Shown piece after piece: positions 1 to 5,772 of a DNA stretch of 11,187 nt. Both the position numbers and the translations under genes were made by a program. Each line of letters opens with the position of its first letter. The stretch's first letter is position 1. The stretch lies in assembly GCA_018817035.1 (NCBI GenBank), contig JAHIUV010000188.1, positions 1 through 11,187 of the forward strand. The letters run 5' to 3'. The notes beneath the pieces were generated by a model. That model ran no database searches, was not told where the DNA came from, and saw only the letters and a list, made by a program, of their open reading frames with translations. Source of the stretch: Candidatus Omnitrophota bacterium (GTDB lineage Bacteria > Omnitrophota > Gorgyraeia > Gorgyraeales > Gorgyraeaceae).

Positions 1-527
1 AACAATTAACGGACAAAAAACAACGGAACGAAGTTTCCTGGCTTATGTGGTTTCCTCCGGCACTTCTGGCCATCCTGTGCATAGTATTCGGTATATTTGC
101 CTATGCTGTTCCCTTGAAGCATTTTATAAGGCCTATACTGCCGGGTTTTGAATTTATAGGTACGTGGATGTCTTTAAAATCCACGTTATTTTTGTTCATA
201 GGCCTTGGCGTAGGTGTTCTGGTATATTTGACGGGTAATTTTAAAGGTATCAGGGAAACAGGTTCTTATGTAGGAGGAGAGGAGATCATCGCGCAGGACG
301 CGAAGATATCCGGAATGGAATTTTACAATACTGTAAAGGAATTGCCTCTTATAAGAGGTTTTTATAAGAGAGCGGAAGAAAAGGCCTTTGATATATACGA
401 AGCCGGTAAAAAACTCGTATTCTTTTTTATAGGTATTTTTAAATATTTACACAATGGCGTACTGCCTACATATCTTGTGTGGTGCCTGATAGGCATAATG
501 GTCTTTCTTTTTGCGCTGGTGAGGTAA
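1..527 (+). CDS. NuoL/MrpA-type antiporter-like membrane subunit of a group 4 hydrogenase complex, C-terminal part (5' end outside window)
   Basis: The frame is open from position 3 with no start, so only the last 174 residues or so are visible and the gene begins upstream. An early membrane segment (PPALLAILCIVFGIFAYAVP) and a second (STLFLFIGLGVGVLVYL) are followed by a soluble loop with the YVGGEEI motif. Then comes a long charged, probably amphipathic stretch (EFYNTVKELP to DIYEAGKK) and a final membrane helix. This is how the C-terminus of NuoL/HyfB-type proton-pumping subunits looks: the lateral helix followed by the last transmembrane helix. In Bacillus-type MrpA the DUF4040 and MbhE parts are fused to this protein; here it stops at TAA and those parts are encoded by the next gene. 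The next start lies 5 nt after the stop, so the genes are in one operon. The family assignment rests on the C-terminus alone; whether it is closest to HyfB, MrpA or NuoL needs the missing part. Confidence 0.8.
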   Translation, partial: QLTDKKQRNEVSWLMWFPPALLAILCIVFGIFAYAVPLKHFIRPILPGFEFIGTWMSLKSTLFLFIGLGVGVLVYLTGNFKGIRETGSYVGGEEIIAQDAKISGMEFYNTVKELPLIRGFYKRAEEKAFDIYEAGKKLVFFFIGIFKYLHNGVLPTYLVWCLIGIMVFLFALVR

Positions 528-532
528 CAGGA

Positions 533-1051
533 ATGCTTGAATTACAGATATTATTGGTATTTATGATCATAGGCGCGTTGATAGCCGTAAAGACAAAGGA
601 TCTTTTATCCTCTGTTATCGCGTTAGGCACGGTAGGCCTTGCGCTGTCACTCGCGTTCTTGGTACTTAAATCACCTGATCTCGCGATCGCTCAGCTCGTG
701 GTAGAAATACTTTGCGTAATAATATTGATAAGGGCTACCATAAGAAAGGACCTGCCATTCTCTACGAGCGGACGGTGGTTCGTTAATACATTGATAGTTT
801 TAGTGTTCATTGGGGTATTTTTGACATTTGGGTATTTTTGCATGAAAGATCTCCCTCGGTTCGGTGAGCCTGAAATGCGTATCGCACAGACATTTTTGAG
901 CATGGGATTAAAAGAAACAGGGGCTACAAACTTAGTGACATCCGTGGTTTTGGATTACAGGGCTTATGATACTCTGGGAGAGGCGACTATTCTTTTTACC
1001 GCTGTAATAGCTGTTTTGGCGGTAATGCGCAGAGTCGGAAGGAAAAAATAA
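533..1051 (+). CDS. MbhD/MbhE-like fused membrane subunit (DUF4040 domain plus MrpA C-terminal-like domain)
   Basis: This 172-residue integral membrane protein matches the C-terminal extension of MrpA as a separate polypeptide. Residues about 1-70 are a three-helix DUF4040/MbhD-type domain with the conserved acidic helix KSPDLAIAQLVVE; an Asp and a Glu in this segment are typical of the family. Residues about 85-172 resemble MbhE, with a helix, a loop ending in LKETGATNLVTSVVLDYRAYDTLGEA, and a final helix. I chose the ATG at 533 because GAGG at 521-524 sits 8 nt upstream; a longer frame from 479 would overlap the previous gene deeply and add an unconserved tail. The stop overlaps the next start by one base (TAATG). 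In Pyrococcus Mbh these two domains are separate proteins and in Bacillus they are part of MrpA, so this is an intermediate arrangement. The domains probably carry part of the ion path of the antiporter module. Confidence 0.85.
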   Translation: MLELQILLVFMIIGALIAVKTKDLLSSVIALGTVGLALSLAFLVLKSPDLAIAQLVVEILCVIILIRATIRKDLPFSTSGRWFVNTLIVLVFIGVFLTFGYFCMKDLPRFGEPEMRIAQTFLSMGLKETGATNLVTSVVLDYRAYDTLGEATILFTAVIAVLAVMRRVGRKK

Positions 1052-1503
1052 TGGATGATCCAAAAAAAGGCATGACATTAATAGTAAAAACTATTACGCG
1101 GCTTACCGTAGGGCTTATACTTTTATTCGGTATCTATATCGTAAGTCACGGCCATGTCAGCCCCGGAGGCGGTTTTGCCGGAGGCGTGATCATATCTCTT
1201 TCATTTATACATATCATGCTTGCGTTTGGCGAGGAAGCGGCGTTTAAAAAGGTCAATCAGGGTATAGCTTCGTTGTTCGAGAGCTTTGGCGCTATCTTAT
1301 TTATAACGATCGCGGCCATAGGCATGGGAAGCGGATATTTCTTTTTGAATTTCCTGAGAAAAGGGGAACCCTTTAAACTTTTCAGTTCAGGATTGATACC
1401 TTTATATAATATCGCCATATCTTTTAAGGTAGCATCAGGACTTTTTATGATAGTAATCTTGCTTATGCTGTTAAAGATCCCAAAAAAAGGTGAAAAGCAA
1501 TGA
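1051..1503 (+). CDS. mrpB: MrpB/MbhF-like antiporter subunit
   Basis: A 150-residue membrane protein with about four transmembrane segments. The family signature SHGHVSPGGGFAGGV lies at about residues 32-46, after the first helix, and matches the xGHxxPGGGFxxG motif of MnhB/MrpB and MbhF proteins. Its role in Mrp antiporters and Mbh hydrogenases is as a small structural subunit of the Na+-translocating module. The start is supported by GGAAGG at 1037-1042, 8 nt upstream, and by the one-base overlap with the previous stop. The last codons overlap the next gene by 4 nt (ATGA), which suggests translational coupling. Length is close to the family norm and nothing looks damaged. The symbol follows the Mrp naming; in a hydrogenase setting mbhF would be equally valid. 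Confidence 0.9.
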   Translation: MDDPKKGMTLIVKTITRLTVGLILLFGIYIVSHGHVSPGGGFAGGVIISLSFIHIMLAFGEEAAFKKVNQGIASLFESFGAILFITIAAIGMGSGYFFLNFLRKGEPFKLFSSGLIPLYNIAISFKVASGLFMIVILLMLLKIPKKGEKQ

Positions 1504-1838
1504 GCGTTTATTTTTTGTGCCTTGTGCTTTTTTGTATAGGGTTATATTGTATACTAAGGAAAAGGAATCTTATAAAGATCATCATAGGCATAGCAATAGT
1601 CGAATATGCCGTAAATCTTTTCTTTATTCTTGTAGGCTACAGGATGAACGGCCGTGTGCCGATATATTCTCCTGATCAGACTATACGTGATATGGTGGAT
1701 CCTCTGCCGCAGGCGCTTGTCCTGACATCCATAGTTATAGGGCTTGCGGTTACCGCGTTGATAGCGGCGATCGCCATGAGGGTCTATGAAAAATACGGGA
1801 CTTTTGACATTACAAAGATAAAGAAGTTAAAAGGTTGA
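1500..1838 (+). CDS. mrpC: MrpC/NuoK-like antiporter subunit
   Basis: A 112-residue three-helix membrane protein of the NuoK/MrpC/MbhG family. The second helix, IIIGIAIVEYAVNLFFILVGY, has the glutamate and the downstream asparagine that mark this family and are thought to take part in proton or sodium transfer next to the MrpD-like channel. A loop of about 25 residues, containing DPLPQALVLTSIVIG, leads into the third helix; the DPLPQALVLT segment is a strong MrpC signature. The start ATG overlaps the previous TGA stop (ATGA), with AAAGGTG at 1486-1492 as ribosome binding site. The next gene begins 4 nt after the stop. Membership is clear; the exact ion carried cannot be read from sequence. 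Confidence 0.92.
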   Translation: MSVYFLCLVLFCIGLYCILRKRNLIKIIIGIAIVEYAVNLFFILVGYRMNGRVPIYSPDQTIRDMVDPLPQALVLTSIVIGLAVTALIAAIAMRVYEKYGTFDITKIKKLKG

Positions 1839-1842
1839 TCTT

Positions 1843-3336
1843 ATGACGCAAAACTTGTTACCATTATTTATAATAATACCGCTGGCAGCCGCGTTCTTAA
1901 ACTCTCTTATAGGGAAAAGGATAAAGGGGTTTCCTGATGTTGTTTCAGCTGTTGCTACGTTTGCTTTAGCGTTTATCTCGGTTTATTCTGTGTTCCTGTT
2001 AAAGGAAAGCGGGACGCTCGTATATAAAGTAGGAGGATGGGCACCGCCAATAGGTATATCTATGGTTATGGACGGCCTTACCGTATTTATGTTGGTGACG
2101 CTTAATCTTATTGCTTTTCTTATAAGCATGTATTCCGTAAATTACATGGAAAAATATACGGATAAGTGGATATTCTATTCTCTTTTCCTGTTGGTCATAG
2201 GAGGCATGAATGGTGTCGTGATAAGCGGCGATATGTTTAATATGTATGTGTTCCTTGAGATCGCCGCGATCGCCAGTTATGCGCTTGTTGCTTTTGGCAC
2301 AGAGCAAGAAGAACTCGAGGCCGCTTTTAAGTATGCGGTGATGGGAACAGTGGCTTCCTCGTTCATATTATTAGGAATAGTATTTTTATATAGTTTTACG
2401 TCTACGCTCAATATGGCTGATATGGCTATGCAGTTGACCGGAAAAGGCGCCTCCGGCATAGTAAGGCTGGCAGGTGTTTTCTTTTTGATGGGATTTGGGT
2501 TAAAATCAGCCCTTGTGCCTTTTCATGCGTGGCTTCCCGACGCGCATCCGTCGGCTCCGGCGCCTATTTCCGCGATGTTGTCGGGCATACTGATAAAATC
2601 GCTCGGAGTTTACGCCATAATCAGGATATTTTTTAGCGTATTAGGGGCAAGCGCCGGCATATTGAATATGTTGATGATATTGGGCGGTTTGTCTATGATC
2701 ATGGGTGTATGTCTGGCGTTAGGCCAGTGGGATTTTAAGAGGCTTCTGGCGTACCATTCCATAAGTCAGATCGGTTATGTGGTTCTTGGAATAGGGCTTG
2801 GTACGCCATTAGGGATACTGGGAGGATTGTTCCATTTATTCAATCATTCTTTGTTCAAGTCTCTGTTATTCCTGAATTCAGGAGCTGTTGAATACGCTAC
2901 CGGAACCAGGGATCTGCGGAAAATGGGAGGCTTAAAGGGCAAAATGCCTGTTACCGCGAATACTTCTTTAGTGGCGTCGATGTCTATAGCAGGCATCCCT
3001 CCTTTTAACGGATTTTGGAGCAAACTGATAATTATAGTAGCTTGTATACAGTCTTATCATTTCATATATGCGGCCCTGGCAGTAATAGGGAGCATATTAA
3101 CCCTTTCTTCTTTTATGAAAGTCCAGAGATACGGGTTTTTCGGAGAATCAAAAGGAAAAGCCAATGTAAAGGAAGTCCCTTTCTTTATGAAGCTTTCCAT
3201 GATCTTACTGGCATTGGTCTGTCTGTCCGCGGGACTTCTTTTATTGCCGTTATTTTATGATTATTTCCTTAAGCCGGCATCTGACGCTGTGCTGGCCGGC
3301 AGGGGTTATCTTGTCGATGTGTTGGGAGCCATATGA
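1843..3336 (+). CDS. mrpD: MrpD/MbhH-like antiporter subunit (NuoL/M/N family)
   Basis: A 497-residue protein with about 14 hydrophobic segments, the usual size for MrpD. The proton-conducting antiporter domain (PF00361 type) spans about residues 125-420. Expected charged residues of the channel are visible: Glu139 in MYVFLEIAAIASYALVAFG, Lys221 in GFGLKSALVPFHAWLPDAH, Lys252 in SGILIKSLGVYAIIR, and His331/His335 with Lys339 in LFHLFNHSLFKS. The HAWLPDAHPSAPAPISAMLSG segment is typical of the family. In Mrp and Mbh complexes this subunit forms one of the ion-translocating channels. AAAGG at 1830-1834 lies 8 nt before the start. The stop overlaps the next start by 4 nt (ATGA). Nothing looks truncated. 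It could be named mbhH in a hydrogenase context; the partner subunits support that use. Confidence 0.93.
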   Translation: MTQNLLPLFIIIPLAAAFLNSLIGKRIKGFPDVVSAVATFALAFISVYSVFLLKESGTLVYKVGGWAPPIGISMVMDGLTVFMLVTLNLIAFLISMYSVNYMEKYTDKWIFYSLFLLVIGGMNGVVISGDMFNMYVFLEIAAIASYALVAFGTEQEELEAAFKYAVMGTVASSFILLGIVFLYSFTSTLNMADMAMQLTGKGASGIVRLAGVFFLMGFGLKSALVPFHAWLPDAHPSAPAPISAMLSGILIKSLGVYAIIRIFFSVLGASAGILNMLMILGGLSMIMGVCLALGQWDFKRLLAYHSISQIGYVVLGIGLGTPLGILGGLFHLFNHSLFKSLLFLNSGAVEYATGTRDLRKMGGLKGKMPVTANTSLVASMSIAGIPPFNGFWSKLIIIVACIQSYHFIYAALAVIGSILTLSSFMKVQRYGFFGESKGKANVKEVPFFMKLSMILLALVCLSAGLLLLPLFYDYFLKPASDAVLAGRGYLVDVLGAI

Positions 3337-3857
3337 GAAACTTAGCTAAGATCTTAAGCGGGTCGGGAAGCAGGATCACCCTGTTCATATTAGGGATTAT
3401 TACCTGGGCTTTATTGAATTGGCCGCCTGACTGGCAGCATATAATCGTGGGGATTTTCGTGTCAGCCTTTGTCGCTTACATGACAGGTGATTTTTTCTTA
3501 AAGAGGCCGCATCTTTTGACGCATGCCGGGCGCTACCTTTGGTTTTTTTATTATACCCCTATCTTTTTATGGGAATGTCTCAAGGCCAATATTGATGTGG
3601 CTTACAGGGTTATTCATCCAAACCTCCCTATCCATCCGGGCATAGTAAAGGTCAGGACTTCTCTTAAGAATGATACAGCCCTTACTTTTTTGGCAAATTC
3701 CATTACTCTGACCCCGGGGACGCTGAGCGTAGACGTGGACAAGGAAAAAGGCGTTTTGTATGTACATTGGATAGAAGTAAAGACTAAGGACACTGAGGAA
3801 GCAACGAAATGTATAGTCGAAAAATTTGAGAGGATATTAAAGAGGATATTCGAATGA
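3333..3857 (+). CDS. mrpE: MrpE/MbhA-like antiporter subunit
   Basis: A 174-residue protein of the MnhE/MrpE family (PF01899 type). Hydrophobic segments at about residues 14-30 and 36-52 and a third around 70-85 are followed by a cytoplasmic domain. The conserved core LANSITLTPGTLSVDVD lies at about residues 119-135, just where the family has it, and the soluble part continues to a charged C-terminal helix (ATKCIVEKFERILKRIFE). MrpE proteins are accessory to antiport and are present in Mbh as MbhA. The start is coupled to the mrpD stop (ATGA) with GGGAG a few bases upstream. The stop is again ATGA with the next gene. Here MrpE follows MrpD as in bacterial mrp operons, whereas in the Pyrococcus mbh operon the E-F-G homologues come first. 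Confidence 0.92.
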   Translation: MRNLAKILSGSGSRITLFILGIITWALLNWPPDWQHIIVGIFVSAFVAYMTGDFFLKRPHLLTHAGRYLWFFYYTPIFLWECLKANIDVAYRVIHPNLPIHPGIVKVRTSLKNDTALTFLANSITLTPGTLSVDVDKEKGVLYVHWIEVKTKDTEEATKCIVEKFERILKRIFE

Positions 3858-4228
3858 AAAAAAGAAATGTCACCTACATATTAGGCGGGATCTTGATATT
3901 GGCGGTAGTTTCCGTAATATTATTCAAGCCGCTGCCTATTCTTTTTTATCCGGGCCTTCCGTTCGAAGGTTTTTTGAAGAGAGCGTTCTATATTCTTTTA
4001 TTATCATTCGCGTTATGCTTATATAGGATAGTGAGGGGGCCTACTGCCGCTGATAGGGCGGTGACCCTGGATATATTAGGTGTTTTGATAGTAGGGTTTT
4101 GTGTTATTACGGGTATTTCTACGGGCAGGAGCTGGTATATAGATATAGCTATTGCCTGGGTTTTACAAAGTTTCATAGCAACGCTTGCTTTGGCTAAATT
4201 TTTGGAAGGAAAATCTCTGAATGATTAA
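3854..4228 (+). CDS. mrpF: MrpF/MbhB-like antiporter subunit with an N-terminal extension
   Basis: A 124-residue membrane protein. From about residue 42 onward it matches MrpF/PhaF: a helix (AFYILLLSFALCLYRIV), the signature RIVRGPTAADRAVTLDILGV, then two more helices. Usual family members are about 85-95 residues and begin just before the first of these helices, so roughly 40 residues including one extra hydrophobic segment (YILGGILILAVVSVILF) are additional. The ATG at 3854 is favoured because it overlaps the mrpE stop (ATGA) and has AGAGGA at 3841-3846, 7 nt upstream. A TTG near 3977 with GAAGG before it would give a protein of normal length and is the main alternative. The stop lies within the first codons of mrpG (8-nt overlap). 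Confidence 0.9.
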   Translation: MKKRNVTYILGGILILAVVSVILFKPLPILFYPGLPFEGFLKRAFYILLLSFALCLYRIVRGPTAADRAVTLDILGVLIVGFCVITGISTGRSWYIDIAIAWVLQSFIATLALAKFLEGKSLND

Positions 4229-4547
4229 TACGATTGGATTAGTATTTATATCTGTCGGCCTTTTCTTTGATTTTGTCGGGTGCTTGGGGCTTGTCAGGCT
4301 TCCTGATGTATATAACCGCCTTCAGGCGTCGACTAAATGTGTAACTCTGGGGACATGCAGTATTTTGTTCGGGGCTTTTCTTATACACGGTATGACCGCG
4401 GCCGGAACAAAATCGCTTTTATGCATATTATTCCTAATATTGACTTCACCTGTATCCGCTCACGCGCTGGCTCGGGCGGCGCATAAGTCGGGCGTTAAGT
4501 TATGGGAAAAGAGTGTAGTGGACAGGTACGAGGAAGACGGGAATTAA
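4221..4547 (+). CDS. mrpG: MrpG/MbhC-like antiporter subunit
   Basis: A 108-residue protein with three hydrophobic segments. The motif GCLGLVRLPDVYNRLQASTKCVTLG, at about residues 20-44, is the hallmark of MnhG/MrpG and MbhC proteins, and LTSPVSAHALARAAHKSG near residues 75-92 is the second conserved block of the family. It is a small subunit of the Na+-translocating part of the complex. The start at 4221 overlaps the previous gene by 8 nt and is preceded by GGAAGGA at 4204-4210. The C-terminus is hydrophilic and acidic. The gap to the next gene is 18 nt. This completes a B-C-D-E-F-G order like that of bacterial mrp operons. Confidence 0.92.
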   Translation: MINTIGLVFISVGLFFDFVGCLGLVRLPDVYNRLQASTKCVTLGTCSILFGAFLIHGMTAAGTKSLLCILFLILTSPVSAHALARAAHKSGVKLWEKSVVDRYEEDGN

Positions 4548-4565
4548 CCATACAGGATACTGAAC

Positions 4566-5168
4566 ATGAGATATCCAAAATTAAGAGAATTAGCCGAAGC
4601 TATCAGGGCATTGATACAAGGCCCTTACACGACAAAATTTCCTTTTAAGCCGCATGTGCCGGAAAAGAGATTTAGGGGGAAACCTGAATACTATAAGGAC
4701 CAGTGCGTAGGATGCGGAGCCTGCAGTGAGGTTTGCCCTGCCGGGTGCATAGAGATGACAGACGTTGTCGACGGAAATCCTCCGCTGAGAAAACTTACCC
4801 TTCATTATGACAGTTGTCTATTCTGCGGCCAGTGCCAGGCGAATTGCATTACCAAAGAAGGAATAAAACTATCCAATAAATTGGATGACTTGTCTACGTT
4901 TGACAGGAATGACGCTATTGAATCAGTAGAAAAAGAACTTGTCCTGTGCGAAGCCTGTGGCTGTAATATAGGCGCTAAGGATCATTTGCTATGGGTCGCT
5001 AAAAAATTAGGACCCTTGGCCTATTCAAGCCCCACTTCATACCTATCCGCGCTAAAAGACCTTAAATTAGCGTATCTCAAGGTTGAGAAATCAGAAGACC
5101 TGACGCGCCAGGACCGCGTAAAAGTCCTGTGCCCAAAGTGCAGAAGAGAAATCACGCTCGAGACTTAA
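4566..5168 (+). CDS. Two-[4Fe-4S] electron-transfer subunit of a group 4 hydrogenase (NuoI/HycF/MbhN type) with a C-terminal cysteine-rich domain
   Basis: A 200-residue soluble, presumably membrane-peripheral protein. Two classical 4Fe-4S motifs are visible: Cys47, Cys50, Cys53, Cys57 followed by Pro (CVGCGACSEVCP), and Cys84, Cys87, Cys90, Cys94 (CLFCGQCQANC), as in NuoI, HycF and MbhN. These would carry electrons between ferredoxin and the hydrogenase small subunit. The C-terminal third has another set of likely metal ligands, Cys128, Cys131, Cys133, and CxxC at 189-192 (LCPKC), resembling a zinc-ribbon or rubredoxin-like site seen in some HycF-like proteins. The N-terminus (KLRELAEAIRALIQGPYTTKFP) resembles the amphipathic start of NuoI-type proteins. 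AGGA at 4554-4557 lies 8 nt before the start. Its position after the Mrp module and before a hydrogenase protease ties the operon to hydrogenase rather than to a free antiporter or complex I. Confidence 0.88.
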   Translation: MRYPKLRELAEAIRALIQGPYTTKFPFKPHVPEKRFRGKPEYYKDQCVGCGACSEVCPAGCIEMTDVVDGNPPLRKLTLHYDSCLFCGQCQANCITKEGIKLSNKLDDLSTFDRNDAIESVEKELVLCEACGCNIGAKDHLLWVAKKLGPLAYSSPTSYLSALKDLKLAYLKVEKSEDLTRQDRVKVLCPKCRREITLET

Positions 5169-5605
5169 AGTCCATCTTAAACGGTAAAGTCGTTATATTA
5201 TGCCTGGGAAATCCTGACAGGGGGGATGACGGCGCAGGGCCGTATTTTGCTTCTTTGTTAAAAGGAAAAACTTCTTACGAAGTGATAGATGCCGGAGTCA
5301 CTCCTGAAAATTATACGGGCGTGGTGCAGAGGTTAAAACCCGATACAATAATCATAGTAGATGCTGTGCGGTTTGAAGGCGAGCCGGGGGATGTAGGGAT
5401 TTTCTCGGGGGAAGACCTTCGTTCAGGCAAAGTCTCTACTCATGATGTATCCCCAAAACTATTAATAGAATATCTAAAGTCCTCTACAAATGCCGAGATT
5501 TACGTATTGGGAATAAAGCCTGTATCAAATAAATTGGGTGATTCGTTGAGCCAGGAAGTAAAACAGGCTGTAGAGGGTTTAACTTCACACTTTTACATTG
5601 TATGA
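5129..5605 (+). CDS. hycI: HycI-type [NiFe] hydrogenase maturation protease
   Basis: A protein of up to 158 residues of peptidase family A31, which removes the C-terminal peptide of the hydrogenase large subunit after nickel insertion. The N-terminal block LCLGNPDRGDDGAGP holds the conserved GDD, with Asp34 equivalent to Asp16 of E. coli HycI. IIIVDAV holds the second ligand (Asp78), STHDVSP holds His105, and LGIKP at about 127-131 is a HycI-like signature. These three residues match the nickel-sensing triad of the family. The start is uncertain: GTG at 5129 overlaps the previous gene by 40 nt and GTG at 5138 by 31 nt, and no ATG lies near the conserved core. Neither has a well-placed ribosome binding site, so translational coupling is likely. 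Its presence predicts that the large subunit encoded upstream has a cleavable C-terminal extension. Confidence 0.9.
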   Translation: MPKVQKRNHARDLKSILNGKVVILCLGNPDRGDDGAGPYFASLLKGKTSYEVIDAGVTPENYTGVVQRLKPDTIIIVDAVRFEGEPGDVGIFSGEDLRSGKVSTHDVSPKLLIEYLKSSTNAEIYVLGIKPVSNKLGDSLSQEVKQAVEGLTSHFYIV

Positions 5606-5614
5606 ATGTGAAGT
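5582..5614. repeat. 8-bp inverted repeat across the hycI stop codon
   Basis: ACTTCACA (5582-5589) and TGTGAAGT (5607-5614) are perfect inverted copies separated by 17 nt that include the hycI stop. In mRNA this could be a small hairpin at the end of the hydrogenase operon. No T-run follows, so it is not a convincing intrinsic terminator. Confidence 0.4.
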
Positions 5615-5635
5615 CAAGGCTTTATCCGCCAGTAG

Positions 5636-5696
5636 TTTTATTAAAGAGTTTTAGATTATTTTTTAATAAAAGTACAAAAAACCTCCCTTTATTAAA
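5636..5696. repeat. Repeated TTTATTAAA motifs upstream of fic, including a 10-bp inverted pair
   Basis: TTTTATTAAA (5636-5645) and TTTAATAAAA (5662-5671) are a perfect 10-bp inverted pair with a 16-nt spacer, and a further TTTATTAAA lies at 5688-5696. The stretch 5606-5757 holds no gene. The stems are purely A/T, so a terminator role is unlikely; binding sites or simply an AT-rich upstream region are possible. Confidence 0.35.
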
Positions 5697-5721
5697 CCCA
5701 ATTATATTAATACTATGCACA

Positions 5722-5749
5722 ATTAAAGAAAACTTGACATTTCTTTAAT
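5722..5749. promoter_or_regulatory. Perfect palindromic candidate operator overlapping the fic -35 box
   Basis: ATTAAAGAAA (5722-5731) and TTTCTTTAAT (5740-5749) form a perfect 10-bp inverted repeat with an 8-nt centre. The centre, ACTTGACA, contains the whole -35 hexamer of the fic promoter, and the right half-site fills the first part of the promoter spacer. Symmetry and position are what a dimeric repressor site would show. The Fic protein has a C-terminal winged-helix-like domain, so self-regulation is a reasonable but untested idea. Confidence 0.6.
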
Positions 5750-5762
5750 AATAGTGTATGCT
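5734..5762 (+). promoter_or_regulatory. Sigma-70-type promoter of fic
   Basis: A consensus -35 box TTGACA (5734-5739) is followed by a 17-nt spacer and TATGCT (5757-5762), four of six bases matching the -10 consensus. Transcription would begin near 5768-5770, after the ATG at 5758 and just before the ATG at 5773. This gives fic its own promoter, separate from the hydrogenase operon, and argues for the later start codon. Confidence 0.65.
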
Positions 5763-5772
5763 TATAACTGTT

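Noticed and set aside
479..532. Possible 18-residue N-terminal extension of the MbhD/E-like protein from a start at 479
   Set aside because: It overlaps the preceding membrane protein by almost 50 nt, is hydrophilic and unlike the family, while the ATG at 533 has a proper ribosome binding site.
1999..2459. Minus-strand open frames opposite mrpD
   Set aside because: They lie wholly within a conserved gene and their translations have no recognisable features.
5636..5671. Stem-loop as intrinsic terminator after hycI
   Set aside because: The stem is only A/T, the loop is 16 nt and no T-run follows; I list it only as a repeat.
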